Source: Balanoglossus misakiensis (lineage: Eukaryota; Hemichordata). Taken from it: a DNA stretch of 64,000 bases. Where the stretch lies: the NCBI GenBank assembly GCA_040954595.2, contig CM082596.2, positions 6,944,001-7,008,000 on the forward strand, in the 5' to 3' direction. Every line of letters starts with the position of its first letter. Within the stretch, counting starts at the first letter, position 1. The translations under genes and the position numbers were made by a program. Positions 11,866-24,140 of this stretch are shown here, in pieces. The notes beneath the pieces are model-generated. The model made no database searches, had not been told where the DNA came from, and was given only the letters and a program-made list of their open reading frames with translations.

Positions 11866-12764
11866 CGCGCGCTGTTAATACAGATGAGTTGAGAACGGTG
11901 ATGACATTTGTTTTGTCTTGAAATGTTGTCTGACTCGACTGTATGCACAGGAATGCTGAGTGGTGGGTCATAACTTGACATAAGTCTTATTTATAGAATT
12001 GCAAAGGCGTTGCACTCGTATCGAAAAACTGAGGTGTGATCTCAAATGGTGATTGAGTTATGGCAAGAAATGTAGTCCAATACAGTTTAGCGGAGATGTC
12101 CCTTTCATCGACGATAAGTTACAAGTTTTAACATCTCCTTATCTATCCTTGACTCAAGAGCATTCATTGTCTTACCAAATAGTTCAGGTGTTCAGCTTAA
12201 TGTTTAACGTTCGCCACGCATCTTTGCCGGCATATACCCCCCGGAACCGAAAGCCAAAATTAAAACTGCGTAGGCCTTTATTTGGAATTTCCCCTGCAGT
12301 AAACTGCAGTGTGACTTAGGTCACATGTACTAGGTATTTGATCTCGTATTGCACAATCAGGGAGTGTACACAAAAGTTGTCTCTCTCTCGACATATAGCC
12401 TTTGTATTAAGTGCTCGGGCCCTCCATACTTTCATGGATGAAAATAAGTCACTTGTAAATATCACAATGCAGATCAAATGCGAGTTGGCTCAGAGTTGTT
12501 GACATTACCACGGGGGGTATATTTCACTTTTTCCTCAATGCAAGTGCATACAAGGTGAAACCACTGTGTGTGGTTATCACTAGAAAGGACATAAATTCAT
12601 ACAACTTCTTCTCTCTCTTTTTTTGCAAAATTATATGAACAAGTCCATCATCAAGACTGTCAAAGAGAACCGGCAGAAAGCTATTTTCAATATTTCTACT
12701 TTTGCCTGAGTTCACCTGACATGAACTCTCACTACACACAGGGATGTTGCTCAAAAGAAAACCC
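11866..12764. other. 5' flank of the MS4A-like gene, no supported gene
   Basis: An 88-codon plus-strand frame at 12053-12319 has no known features and overlaps presumptive promoter sequence of the MS4A-like gene. A palindromic CTGCAGTAAACTGCAG occurs near 12294-12309. Nothing else is interpretable. Confidence 0.4.
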
Positions 12765-12844
12765 TTTCACTGGTTATGGTTTGGTCCAACTCCAGTGTTT
12801 TCAATAGCAATGCTGGCCCTTTATACCGGGAAATAGGGGTGAAA
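12765..12844. mobile_element. MITE-like repeat, third copy
   Basis: Runs from TTTCAC (after ACCC) to GGTGAAA, with an internal TTTGGTCCAACTC like the complement of the 4370-4451 copy. It lies between the MS4A-like and the second P450 genes. Ends are diverged, so boundaries are approximate. Confidence 0.5.
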
Positions 12845-13100
12845 TATATCACAGCTGCCATAAGTGTTTGCCAAGTAATGTTTCCAAAAACAAGAGTGTC
12901 TCATGAATGGCGTTTGCCATGGGTTTTACTGGTGTCATGAATAATGTGAAGATAGTTGAGCTGGTTATGTGTAATTGTAAACTGTAATCAAGCTGGGCAT
13001 TTACAAGATTAATTTCCATGTCAACTGATATGACAAGATGGTGTTTCTCTGTACATGATGCACTCAACACATTCATATCTCCTGGCAGATAAATAAACTA

Positions 13101-13106
13101 TTTATT
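13101..13106 (-). terminator. Poly(A) signal of the second P450
   Basis: TTTATT on the plus strand is AATAAA on the minus strand, about 180 nt after the stop codon of the P450 at 13283. This is a typical distance for a 3' UTR. Confidence 0.5.
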
Positions 13107-13282
13107 TAATACATTTTAAAGAAAAACCATTTTCAATATTTCATTGGTATGAACATGAAAGGTCATAGTTTACATGTTCACAAGTTTAAAAGCAGTAAGT
13201 GTCTTCATGGGAAATCTATAAGAATGGACGTTTAAATCTGTACTGGCCACGGACCCTTGTTCCAGTTGACGCCCTCTGCAGT

Positions 13283-16202
13283 TCACCTCCTTATCGCACG
13301 CATTTTGTAATGTTTGGGTTGCAAGGTCAGATTGACCTGGCCCTCCAGATCCGGAAGTGGGCATTCCCTGTCGGGCTCCAGACTGTAGTTTTGCAGCACA
13401 GAGGTGAACATCAGGAACAGTTCCATTTTAGCCAGTTGTTCTCCAATGCAGTTGCGAGGCCCTGGAAAAGTGATAGAAAGAGTTGTTAGAATTTCAGAAA
13501 ATGCCGAATATCCGCGAATCAACTGAAGACTGTTAATTGACCATATGTACTTGTTCATTCACCAAGAAACAACCAACAAAAATATAAATGTATGGTGGTC
13601 GCGCTTTTTCATATGCAGCCCCTAAACTGTGGAACGCACTACCTCTTGACGTCAGGGAAACTTCAAACCAAGAAAAGTAAAAACTCGCATGTTCACTGGA
13701 GCATACAGAACATACGGTTTACATTTGTTTGGGATTTTGGCACTATATATAAACTTTCTTAATTGATTGTTTCATATTGTCTGTGAAAGTTTGAGTTGCG
13801 TGAAGTACAGAAGTGCTGTAATTTATTATGATTCAGGCAGTTTTCAATATGTTTCATAATGACCGCATTCAACATTACTGATAAGATTCATAAAAGTAGG
13901 TAAACCAAGGCAAAAGTATCTGCACCCCAAGGCTCGCTAACAATTGACTCATTAACTTGTTCATCTAATTTAGTCACCATTGTACTTATCATTAGTACAT
14001 GTGGTTTTAGCTGCTTGAAAATCAGGGAACATTCTCTTCTCTCACCTAGCCATGTAAAGTGTCTGTTTGGATAAAAATAGTTGCTGTACACAGGTACTCA
14101 CTGTATTGATTTTACTGATTATGTACATTGTTTATTCAGATCATGTTGGCAATAATGTATATTGTGCTTGAGACCAATATTTCTATCCTATTAATATTAA
14201 CTTGTCTACACATTCCTGTTATTGTCTGATAGTCAGTTGATGCTGTTAGTATTGCCCCTTGGATGTAAAAGCACGAAAATATTGCAAAAAGTGTTATACA
14301 GTGAGAATTAAATGAGTGTCTTATGTGGTAACATGCATTTTTAACCCTTTGTGCACAATATAAGTCAGAATTATTTATCAATCTTCAACTTTCTGACTCA
14401 CATTAAATTGAAAATACACATCATTATGCAGGTTATGAGACTTTACCTGTACCAAAAGGGATGAACACCTCTGGCTTGACGACTTTGTCCTGCGAGTCAA
14501 GAAAGCGTGTGGGATCAAATGTCTCAGGATTTGACCACGACTCCGGATCGCGAAGAATGCTCCAAAGATTGGGCAACACCATGGTGTCTTTGGGGACGTC
14601 GTAACCGTACAACTGAGTGTCGTTGACGGTCCAGCGGGGCACGGAGAGCGGTACGGTGCTGGCCAGGCGCAAGACCTCGGTTACGGCGGCGTCCGTGTAC
14701 GGCAGGTTGGGCCGGTCGGACATCTCCGGAAACCGGTCCCGCCCGACGACGCGGTCGATCTCCTCCTGGACTTTGAGCTGTACGCCCGGGTTCTTCATCA
14801 TGTACAGCCAGGCCCACATCAAGGTGGTGGCAGTGGTCTCGGTGCCCGCCGCGAACATGTCCAGGATCAGACTGTAGACGTAGTAGTACTCGAACGGCAG
14901 GCCTTTGCGACGCACGGCTCGGGGCGACGTCTTCAGTTCTTCACTCTCCCACTCCTTGGTCACGCTCAGGAACACATCTACGAAGTCTCGCACGTTTTCA
15001 GGGTCGTAGGTTTCATCGTGTTCTTTTATGAACGGCTCAAATACGCCGTACACCACTCGGTTATGGCGCAGGTTCGCTCCGCCAAGCACGAGGTCGCACA
15101 GTTTCCCCGCGCCGGAGTTCATGAAGCTCAGCCCCAGGTAGAAGGTGCCAAGCTTGAACAGGCTCTCCAGAGCAGCCAGGCATTCCCTGAATTTGGCATC
15201 GGAGTACTCAAAGCGGTTCCCCATCGTGACCGAGCAAATGACATTAGACACGGCGTTTGACACCGTCTGCGCGGGATCGAATGGACGGCCTTCGCATTCT
15301 TCAAACTCTACGAGCAGATACTTGCATTCTTCTGCGATTCTCCTCTCCATCGACGACTTGCCCATTCCGAAGGAGCGCAGGTAGCTGAGTAAGAGCCGTC
15401 GTTTGAATTTCCACTTTGGTCCATTTGCAAGCACCACTCCTAAGATTAGAAAGTACAAGACGAAACAGCAGAGAGTTTTGTTATTATTGCCACTGGTGTA
15501 GGTGCTGACACAGACATTGCCGACTTTGATAAAAAAAAGGACTATGTACAATTTGTCATGATGATACAGTTAGATTATTTTTGTATAGAAATGGTTCATA
15601 ACTCAGTAAATTAGTAACCCAGTTTCGTGTTATAATTTGCATATGTTAGAGAAATGTGCAGGAGCAGGTAGACCAGTCTAGGTTACAGCATCTATGTACC
15701 TGTCTACACCTGTTAAGGAAACTGACCAATCAGCACCCTTACGCACCTTAATAGCTATCTAAAACACACTGGTATGGAGACCAGGCAATTAGCCCATCCA
15801 CCCCTGCTGGACTACTTTTTTTACAAGACCGGAGGGGGGGGGGTAGGAGGGGGATTCCTTACCGTTATCGAGAGTTCCGATTTTCAAATCAGAGAAAATG
15901 GGCCTACCGATGAAATCGTCGGCGTTGCGGACGAGAGCCTCCCGGACCGCGTCGTAGCTGTTCAGCACCAGCACCAACTGCGACCCCAGGCGTATCGTGA
16001 ACACGTCGCCATACTTGGCGGCCAGATCGCGCAGTGTGTGCAGCGGCCGTTTCGTGGCCATGGTCAAAAGGTTGCCTAGAAACGGTACACAGGGTGGTCC
16101 GGGTGGCAGGTTGCGGCGCTTGGTCCGCAATCGCCGGAGGAACCAGTACGTTGCAATGAACACGGCCGCAGCCACGAGAACGGTTCTGAAATCTACATCC
16201 AT
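13283..16202 (-). CDS. Cytochrome P450, CYP2-clan, three exons (503 aa)
   Basis: Minus-strand exons are 16202-15863, 15439-14447 and 13461-13283, with GT-AG introns both in phase 1, giving 503 residues. It has an N-terminal anchor (about residues 6-22), hinge LPPGP (32-36), I-helix FAAGTETTATT, K-helix EVLR and haem loop FGTGPRNCIG with Cys449 as iron ligand. It is a close paralogue of the plus-strand P450 at 2422-4818. Exon 2 (993 nt) and exon 3 (179 nt) are the same length, both splice phases match, and long stretches are near-identical (for example KYGDVFTIRLGSQLVLVLNS). An ER monooxygenase of unknown substrate is expected. Its first exon ends only about 280 bp from the start of the duplicated block, so its promoter is squeezed against the 3' end of CWC25 copy A. 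The opposite orientation of the two P450s shows a dispersed or inverted duplication rather than a simple tandem one. Confidence 0.9.
13591..13680 (+). mobile_element. Remnant of a non-LTR retrotransposon reverse-transcriptase C-terminus
   Basis: Plus-strand translation gives a run containing RAFSYAAPKLWNALPLDVR and then a stop. This is the signature found at the end of ORF2 in many LINE-type elements (pattern SF..AP.LWN.LP...R), where it precedes the terminal helix. It is about 29 codons long, truncated on the 5' side and ended by TAA. It sits in intron 2 of the minus-strand P450, opposite in orientation. A dead fragment. Confidence 0.6.
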
Positions 16203-16485
16203 TACTTCCTGTATCGTGTTCCTTTCGCGAGTAAACAGATTACGTACTGATTGTCGCGTACATGTGAACGCGTCTGGCGTGACCCCGCCTGATCAAGGTC
16301 GCTATACCATAATATTATTTTCACAATTAGCCAATCGCCGATCGGGTTACGTCAGACTGCCATCGTGTATATTTTTGCAAACAGCATTCAATTACCTGTA
16401 ATACTCATTGGTATGTGGATGTTTTTTTCTGCTGGGGTAATTAACAAATTGGACTGTCTTTCTTTAGAGATACAATAAAATAAGA
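16203..16485. promoter_or_regulatory. Compact promoter region of the second P450
   Basis: Only 283 bp separate the P450 start codon from the duplication boundary. The stretch contains TAGCCAATCG near 16328-16337 (CCAAT box) and TCAAGGTCG near 16293-16301, close to the extended nuclear-receptor half-site TCAAGGTCA. No TATA box is evident. Function is inferred from position only. Confidence 0.3.
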
Positions 16486-16503
16486 TTGATTTTAAAATGC
16501 AGG

Positions 16504-16509
16504 TTTATT
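16504..16509 (-). terminator. Poly(A) signal of CWC25 copy A
   Basis: TTTATT on plus (AATAAA on minus) lies 304 nt after the CWC25 stop and only 18 bp inside the duplication boundary, so both copies keep the hexamer but have different downstream sequence. Confidence 0.55.
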
Positions 16510-16812
16510 TGTTTTAATAGTTACATTTCATAAACCATAAATAGTGAAGAAATAAGAGATTTTTCTTCAGTCTTTTGTACCTTCTTTGTCTAAATTGGTG
16601 AAATGAACACAAAAATAGCACATGTGGCTGTCAAGTCTAATATTACATATCATACAGAACCTAAAAATCTTTATAATTATAGTGCGAGAGCAGATGTATG
16701 ATTTTGTGACTTCATCTTTTGCTTCAACAGAACCAGTCAAATGTATGGAGTGTTCTGAACTTTTTCCAATCATTTAATAAAAATAAAATGGGTTAAAGCT
16801 GACTTCTCAGTA

Positions 16813-19800
16813 CTATCTCTTGGTGAATTTTTTGTCCAGGGCTGCCGGCGTCCTCTGAAGGGAGTTTATTTTGCTCTTGATTCTGTGTTCCACGGATACT
16901 GAAGCTGGCAGTTTGAGGGGTCTGGGAAGCAAAGAAGAACAATATTAGTTAAGAACAACACTGAAAAACGTAGCATCAGGGGCAGGCTAAGTTTGGTATT
17001 GAGAATGCTATTTGGACAAAATCTTGTCAAGTCCAGCATGCACCCCATACTTGTACAGAGGTGATATGTGCAACTGCATATTCACTGTTGACTTGCAGTC
17101 GGACCTGTAAATTTCAGGATTCAGAGAAAAATTCACAGTCCCATCATTCAAGTGGACTTACTGTAAGAATTCAGCATCTTTAGATTTCTTCTTCTCAAGT
17201 TCCTTTTCTTTCTCCTCTTCACTCTGTCACGAGAGAAAATACAGTGTTTGAGGACATGGTGTGAATAGAACACCACAGAGAGATCACTAGAAATGCACAT
17301 GGACTTGGTGTTTAATCATTACCTTAAACTGCTGTACCCTGTGCTTTCGCTGTTCGTCTCTCCATTTGGCATTGTCCATCATTTCTCTTCTCCTTCTCTC
17401 CATCTCCTCCGGGTCGGCCTTCCTGCAGTGCACAAATAAACAGCAAAACATTAATGTCATCACTGAAACACAACAGAAAGCATTTGTTGAGCCCTGCTTA
17501 AGGACGTGGATTGGCCCACGGCAAAAAAAACAACACACAGCAAAAATGTCAAATTTATCCAAGTTATCATTGTAAATTTAGATTATGCTAGATTCTGTAT
17601 ACTACAGACACCATAGGGACTGACAAGCAGATTGTTCAGTTTACAGAGGTGTTCGGTTTACAGAGGTCAGGTTCTTTTAACATGTGGTTCTATGTGAAAG
17701 GGACTGGAAAAGGTGTTTGGTATATAGACAAGACATGTTTTACTGTACATCTGAAAGTTGAAGGAAGACGTCCAGTATGCTTACTTTTTCGTCTGCTGCA
17801 GTCGACGTTGCGGTGACCTGCTTCTGGACCTTCTCTGATGCCTCTGCACTGGAGATCTTGATCTGCTGCGATGTCTCTGGGGTGAGCGCGGTCTTCTGCT
17901 GGGAGACGGTGAGCGGCCCCTGCCCCTCCCTCTGACTGGCGAGCGACTCCGTGACCTCCGACTGTGCCTGTCTCGCCGGCGTTCTTCCCTGTCGCCGTGA
18001 TCGTCGGAGACTCTCTCGCCATTTCTGTCACCGTACCTGTCACTGTGTTTGCTGCCGTTTCGGTCGCTGTGTCCATCAGTCAGCCTTTCGCCGTATTTGT
18101 CGCTGTGCCTGTCTGTGGATCTGTCATGGTGTCTGTCATCTCTGTCCTGCCCTGATGACCGTCTCTGCCTCGTGCTGTCTCTGTCACTATGTCTGCTCCT
18201 ATGTCTGTCACCATGAGAGTCACCCCTTTTACTATAGTCAGTGTCTTGTCTCTCTTCACCTCTCCCCCTACTGTGTCTCTCGTCCCTTCCACTTGGTGAC
18301 CTCTCTCTTTCTCTGTGTCTGTCTTTGGTCTGAAAAGAAAGTCATATATTAGAACTGTCTTATACATGTATCATAGAGGTCGCATATCCCACAGATATTT
18401 TTTTAATGTGAATTCTAAAACACTGACATGTTTGCTGAGAAAATCAGGCATGTATGAAAACAACATTAAAGAATACGAACTCAGGCTGAAAAGATTGCTT
18501 GTAGAGTGCTGTCAAGTATGTTAAATTTTATCGAGTCTGTACACTCTTGTCATCCAATGTACTTACAATAAGACCGTATCCATCTGGTCGACGGACTTTG
18601 TCAGGTGAATGCTTCTCATCAGACGAAGAACTTCTTCGCTTTTTAAGACCGTGTCTTCTATCGTAATGGTCTTCATCATCACTGCTGTCTTGGTGGGACC
18701 TTTTGTGTTTCTTGTCTTTTTTCTTCTTCTTTTTCTTCTCTTTCTTTCCAAGATTTTTCCTCAGCTGACAGAACAAGAAAGACATATTGTATTAGGCTTA
18801 TTTCCATCTTTCCTAGATGGTTAAGAGCGAGAGAGATTATGGATCTGATCCATGGATTTACGGATTTTTTCTACGTGAACAACATTGTTCACAAGAGACA
18901 TACATAGAACAAAGCTGACTGACAAATGTTGTGTACATGCTGAGGAATTTGACACAATTAGCTCACCATTTCTTGTAACTGTTTCATTTTAACCGGGTTG
19001 TTGAGCAGATCCTTCTTGCTTTGCTCTTCACGTTTTCTGCAAGGTAGCGATTGAATAGTCAGTTATGTAAAATACAAATAAAAAATGTTTTCAATTGATC
19101 TTGGATCATCTTGGATGAAACACTGCTAGAGGTTTACACATGGCCGACAGTTGGCTGTAATGGATTGCTATCTACAAAGCTATACCAACTCGCGCTATAC
19201 AACTGCACAGAAGATGTGGAGATAGTACAAGCATGATTCTTGACTTACTTGATCGCAAAGAGGGGATCCTCGCGGACCTTTGTTGCCATGTCAACGGCCA
19301 TACTGACCGCAGAACCTTCAAAGAGCGCCCCCACGCTGGCGGATTTATCCTCCTCCTCCCCGTTTTCGGTCTTGCCGCTGTTGACGTCCAAGATAGCCTT
19401 GTCGACGGGTTTGCCCAGAAGGTAGTCTTCCCGGTTGACCATGCCTCCCAGACCCGAATACATCCAGTCCAGCTTGTCTTTCTTTTTGCTGTAGTGAGAG
19501 AGAGGACAGAGTTCCTCTTAGTACAGACATCAACTTATTGCATTCAGACCTTCCACTGTGCTAAGGTTTACATGCACGTCTGCCCATACTGTAGTGCAAT
19601 ACATGTAAACTTTCTCACCGTGGATAAAAATGATATATGAATGTTTTCAAATGATATAACTAAGCAGTAGCACAGAACAATTTCCTGTCTGTCCAGCTGT
19701 GCAAGAGCTCTGCAGAACTATGAAAATATATGCTGGCCAGTTCTTGCCATCAGGGTTGTCTGAGCTCATCACATGATCTGATGGTGCTGGGGCACCAGTC

Positions 19801-20692
19801 ATCAATTTTCCAACAGCCGTCACCACAACCAGTTTGGTACGATCCTTTGGTTTTCAATGGTCGAGTTGGACTCATGTATGAGTAAACAGGAGTGACATGG
19901 TGTATTTCTACTCTAGTGACAGTGGCTGCCTCACCCTACTGCTCCGCTGTCCTCTGCATATCTTTGAATCTCTTCCCTGGCCCGCTCCTCGGCCAGTTCC
20001 TTCTGGAGTTCCTCGATTTTCTTCTGTTCTGCAGCATGGTTCTCTTCCTTCTTCCACACCCGCTCTATGTTGCGCATAGTCTGCGGGTGCCAACTCTTTT
20101 TCATGTTCTGTGTACGCAAGAACATGAGAGAATAACATGACTTAGTGAATATTGTCAACTAAAATTCAAATTTAAAAATGTTTGCTGGATATTTTTATTT
20201 TTAGTACTAGTACAATTGTAGATTATTCTTTAGCCAGTGTTCATGGTACCGAACCGAGAGAAAACCAAAATACAAACCGCTGGTGAGTCACTTATTTAGA
20301 AAACAGCATTAATGAAGTAAAATATGTACATCACAACTTTAATTATATTGTACATTGTACATATTGGAACATTTATACAAAGTTGTACATACAATGCTGA
20401 TCAAAACAAGTTTCTATTGAGTCTGGTCATGATGAAGAGTTGATCCAATGTGTTTAATAACCAAATTTCGAGGTAAATTCGTTTTATTCTTCAATTTTGG
20501 GGTATGATATCACACAATAGGGGTAAAATCACTCATTGTGATGCGTCTGATCTTTAGCTTCATCGTTTGTGGAGGAGTTGCAGTGCATTGCATTGTGACT
20601 CACTTCCGCGTTGTCAATGATCATACATACATCGCAATTTTGCGACTAAGACAAGTTGTAAAAACAATACTCACCAGATCTCCTCCTCCCAT
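16813..20692 (-). CDS. CWC25: Pre-mRNA-splicing factor CWC25, copy A (504 aa)
   Basis: Nine minus-strand exons: 20692-20675, 20107-19935, 19488-19249, 19036-18967, 18764-18567, 18329-17785, 17422-17323, 17223-17162 and 16921-16813. Every junction is GT-AG and in phase, giving 504 residues (the human protein is about 425). The start MGGGDL followed by KKSWHPQTMRNIERVWKKEE is the CIR_N-type N-terminus of CWC25. Then come KLDWMYSGLGGMVNREDYLL (CWC25 core), a lysine-rich stretch, an RS/RD-rich domain of about 180 residues from the 545-nt exon 6, a segment EEMERRRREMMDNAKWRDEQ, and the conserved end INSLQRTPAALDKKF. CWC25 joins the activated spliceosome for the first transesterification step after Prp2 remodelling. 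It acts in the nucleus. The gene is divergent from DAP1 copy A, start codons 741 bp apart. Copy B at 34051-37900 is also intact. Confidence 0.95.
19815..19896. mobile_element. Diverged MITE-like repeat in CWC25-A intron 2
   Basis: CGTCACCACAACC at the left and GGAGTGACATGG at the right, with an internal TTTTCAATGGTCGAGTTGGA, echo the family at 190, 4370 and 12765. It is present in the corresponding intron of copy B (about 37063-37156), so it predates the duplication. Confidence 0.4.
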
Positions 20693-21433
20693 GGTGGCTG
20701 GATGTTCCCGTTCTGGCGATAAATATAAATTACGAGGATAGTGTGTATGTGATGGGAGGCACTAGGGTATGTTTCACGACAAACGTCAATGAAACAAACA
20801 CAAGTCGTGTGTGGTTCACAAGCAGCTCCGAAATCGACTCGTCAACATCGGTCGTTCCCTGTGGCTGAACGCGGTCCCTTTACGGACAATCACTTAGTCA
20901 AGACTTGTCTTCATGAGAAGAATGAAAACCACGACTGTTCCGTCCTTCCAGCTGTGTTGCCAGGGATTCCCCTCCGCTTCCGTAAACGATCGACGACAAC
21001 ACAACGACGCAGTACAACACGGACAACGATAGAGTACACACAAGTTAGTGACGTTTTTCTCTGAGTCAAAGGTCAAAGGTTGCAAGGAGAAACCATTGCA
21101 AACAGGTGGCGGTTTACTTTGAATATCACCATAAAACAATATTTTTTTAAGTTCGGATGCTTAAATCAAAATAAAAATGAAATAATTTAGATTTGAGTCG
21201 TTCATGAAACTTGGTATGATATGTTTGTTGGTGTTATTGCTGCTTGTTGCTATTTGTGAAATTTGACCACGTGTCTGAGCGAAGCCCCTAGCTGCTGAGT
21301 GATTGGACACTCAGCAATTTTGAGGTCAAGTAAATGAACAAACTGCGCTTGAAAAGCACACAGCATATTGAGGGACGTGAAATATAAGTGGCGAGGCGTA
21401 TAGAGAGCAGTATCCTTGGAGACTTATTTCAAA
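20693..21433. promoter_or_regulatory. Bidirectional promoter between CWC25-A and DAP1-A
   Basis: The two genes start on opposite strands 741 bp apart. On the DAP1 side lie an E-box CACGTG (21268-21273) and an inverted CCAAT (ATTGG, 21303-21307) inside an 8-bp inverted repeat, GCTGAGTG...CACTCAGC (21294-21315). A 5' splice-compatible start context follows at 21434. Head-to-head housekeeping genes with a CCAAT box and no TATA are a common arrangement. The exact start sites are unknown. Confidence 0.5.
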
Positions 21434-23820
21434 ATGTCGTCAGTTCCAGAGGACCCAAATCTGAAAGGTGGCCACGCACCTGCAGGTGAGAAAATGAGGT
21501 TTATGTGTCGGTCGGTCGGTGAACCAGGTCAGAACAAAAAAAGCAGCTGGCTGCGTCGTGCATGACGTCGACAGCGTGGCGTAGATTCGTGTCAATAAAA
21601 CACACGCGTGCAACTGCATTTAAGAGTGTGGTAGATGGACTTTTGTATCGCGTAAGACACGACCTCGTCTGGCGCAGTTATAAGATAAATGCCCAACTGC
21701 AGCGAGCACTTGAAGATTCGCATATGCAACCATATTGGACGAAGGGGGGGGGGGGGGCAACAACATCTGGACGTTTCCTGCAACCATGACCACGCCTACA
21801 TGTACAACCACAGTAGGATGGAGAATAAAGTACAATTAATTTTACATAAGTTGTCAAATTTCTGCATTTTCTGGACAAAATGCGAAGTGCAGCTAAATTA
21901 ATGTTGAGTAGTATTTTGAATATTTTGTTCTCGTTTCCTAAATCTCTAGGTGAGATGTTTGTTTCAAATCATAAATGGGACAATGACGCAGTTTTCACTC
22001 TGTCCACAAGATAACGGGACCATGTCAATTGGCATGGTCCAGATAAAGAACGAATGGCGGCCACGTACGATTTAGCATTTTTTTGCTGTTCGAAGGTTAC
22101 TCAAGGTTGTGACCTTATAGGGTCAGCCATGACCATCCTTTGTGATGCAAAATAGTTGCACAAGTAAATGAACTAACATATGGCCATGTTCATTGGCATT
22201 AATTTTAAAAAGTGGGTTCTTCAGAGTGCATGGGCATCTATTCAACAATGGCAGCCTGTTTAATAGGTGAAGATTAACCTTTGAACCTCTGAGATTATAA
22301 CACATTGTTCTTTAACTGTAGCCTAGGGCCACACAAGAACAAAGAAAGGCACTGACCACCAGTCATGTGACCTTATCAGAAACAGCATTGTAAAACTTAA
22401 AGCATATATTTTAGGAGTTTTTGGTGGGAATAACGCAATTGACCCACATCTTGTTCATTCCCTGACATCTCGAGACAGAGAGAACGATGACGTCTACATG
22501 TATGATTTGTAGAGTTCAGTTTACGACATACACATGCTATAGCCATTATGAAACCATGCTAAATTTAGCTTTTCCCTTTACAGCTTTTTTAGCTGAATAT
22601 TCCTCAGCCCTGTAATTTATGAAGAAATAAGTACCCTGGGCCAGTTAATATAATTTCTTTCTAATTCATTTTTCAATTTATTCCAAATCTTCCTTGCATT
22701 GCACTTAATCAGATAGGGACAGAAATTCCGAATTCAGGTACATCTCTAATGAAGTTTTAATACAGGTTTTTTTGTAAGAGGCGCGAATATTGGGACCTTA
22801 AAATCAATGGTCAATAAACTGGCAAATACTGTTTAGTTATTGACATGAGCTAAAAATAGTCAAGGACATTTTAATGTTATTATGTAATCTTCTTTCACTT
22901 GCCAATAGAGATCTACATGTAGATGTTGATGTACATTTAACGTGTAGTCTGGCTCATATGCTAATACCTTGATTTTTACTGGTAAAGAAAAATCATGGCT
23001 TTTAATGAATAAAATAAAAAAAAAATATCATGGAATGTCTGCACCCCTTGATAACTAATGTAAGGTAAAGAGCTCTGATTTGAATACTTTATATGCAGAA
23101 TTAGCCAATACTGGGCCAACCCATCACTAGCCCAGTGTTTTTAGCAAATCACATTACTTTATTTGATTTCTCTCTCTCTCTGTTTGATTCACAGTGAAAG
23201 CTGGTGGCATGAGAATAACGCAGAGTAAACATGCGCATCCCGAGAAACCAGAAAAACTCACCAAAGAAGAGATTGAGGAATATGGCGAACCTTCAAGGTA
23301 TTAGTGCTGATTTTGCAGTGAGATTGATATGCTGAGTGAATGCTGGTGTTATAATAACTTTATGAACAAAAGTCACTCCCGAATTACCACTCTGTTTATT
23401 GTTTTTGACAGCTGCATTTAAAAGACTAGGAAACTATTGCAGTGCACATCCTAGAAATACTATTTTAAACACTGTTTGTGAGTTGCATATACAAGACCCG
23501 TCGCTCAATTACACTGCTATTCCAGTCACCAGATTCGCAATGGGTGTGTACCATTCATGTTTGGCTTTAGACAGGTCTTCATTGTATTTTCCCAACCCGG
23601 CAATATCAAAACGCATATCACAGAGAGATAACATGTGCCTTCCTTCTTCTCTTGCAGTCCCCCGAAAACCTCCGTCGTCGTGTCAGGAGCGGTGACTAAA
23701 GGAGACCGGGACTTCACGCCGGATGCGGTCAAAGTGTCGCACGAGAAGCCCGTTCCCAAACACGACAGCAAGAATCCACCCGTCAAACCCACTATGCACA
23801 TTCAGCAACCTCGCAAGTAG
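21434..23820 (+). CDS. DAP: Death-associated protein 1 (DAP/DAP1), copy A (105 aa)
   Basis: Exons are 21434-21485, 23195-23297 and 23658-23820, joined in phases 1 and 2, giving 105 residues (human DAP has 102). Diagnostic segments are VKAGGMRITQSKHAHPEKPE, the proline-directed site SSPPKTSVVVSG (human Ser51 region), GDRDFTPDAVKVSHEKP, and the C-terminal MHIQQPRK that is nearly invariant in the family. DAP1 is a small, disordered, proline-rich cytosolic protein that restrains autophagy and is phosphorylated by mTOR at Ser3 and Ser51 in mammals. The related Dap1b/Dapl1 binds dormant ribosomes through its C-terminus. Ser3 and the Ser-Pro site are both present here. It is divergent from CWC25-A. 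The 3' UTR probably runs about 2.1 kb to the signal at 25949. Copy B (38627-41197) differs by at least one residue (Ser to Ile in KHD-S-KNPP). Confidence 0.95.
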
Positions 23821-24008
23821 GATGCGGCCGTAGAAAACCATTGGTCGACAATTTCAACACCAGCTGACGCAGAGTAAAAAAAAAGGGAAATTTCATGTTG
23901 TTGAGGAAAGTGGTTGTGTCTTTTCTGATTTTTTGAGCTGCAAATAAGAATGGCAGCTATATGTACTTTTGGCTCTGAACTATTCTTCAGTAATGACTGC
24001 AGCTCATC

Positions 24009-24140
24009 TTTCTCTCTCTCTCTCTCATTCTCTCTCTCTCTCTCTCATTCTCTCTCTCATTCTCTCTCTCTCTCATCCTCTCTCTCTCTCTCTCTCATTC
24101 CCTCTCTCTCTCTCTCACACACACACACAACACACACACA
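24009..24140. repeat. CT-rich / CA microsatellite
   Basis: (CT)n with CATT interruptions changing to (CA)n. The matching tract in unit B (41383-41626) is longer and has acquired an (ATCT)n block, showing slippage after the duplication. Confidence 0.9.
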
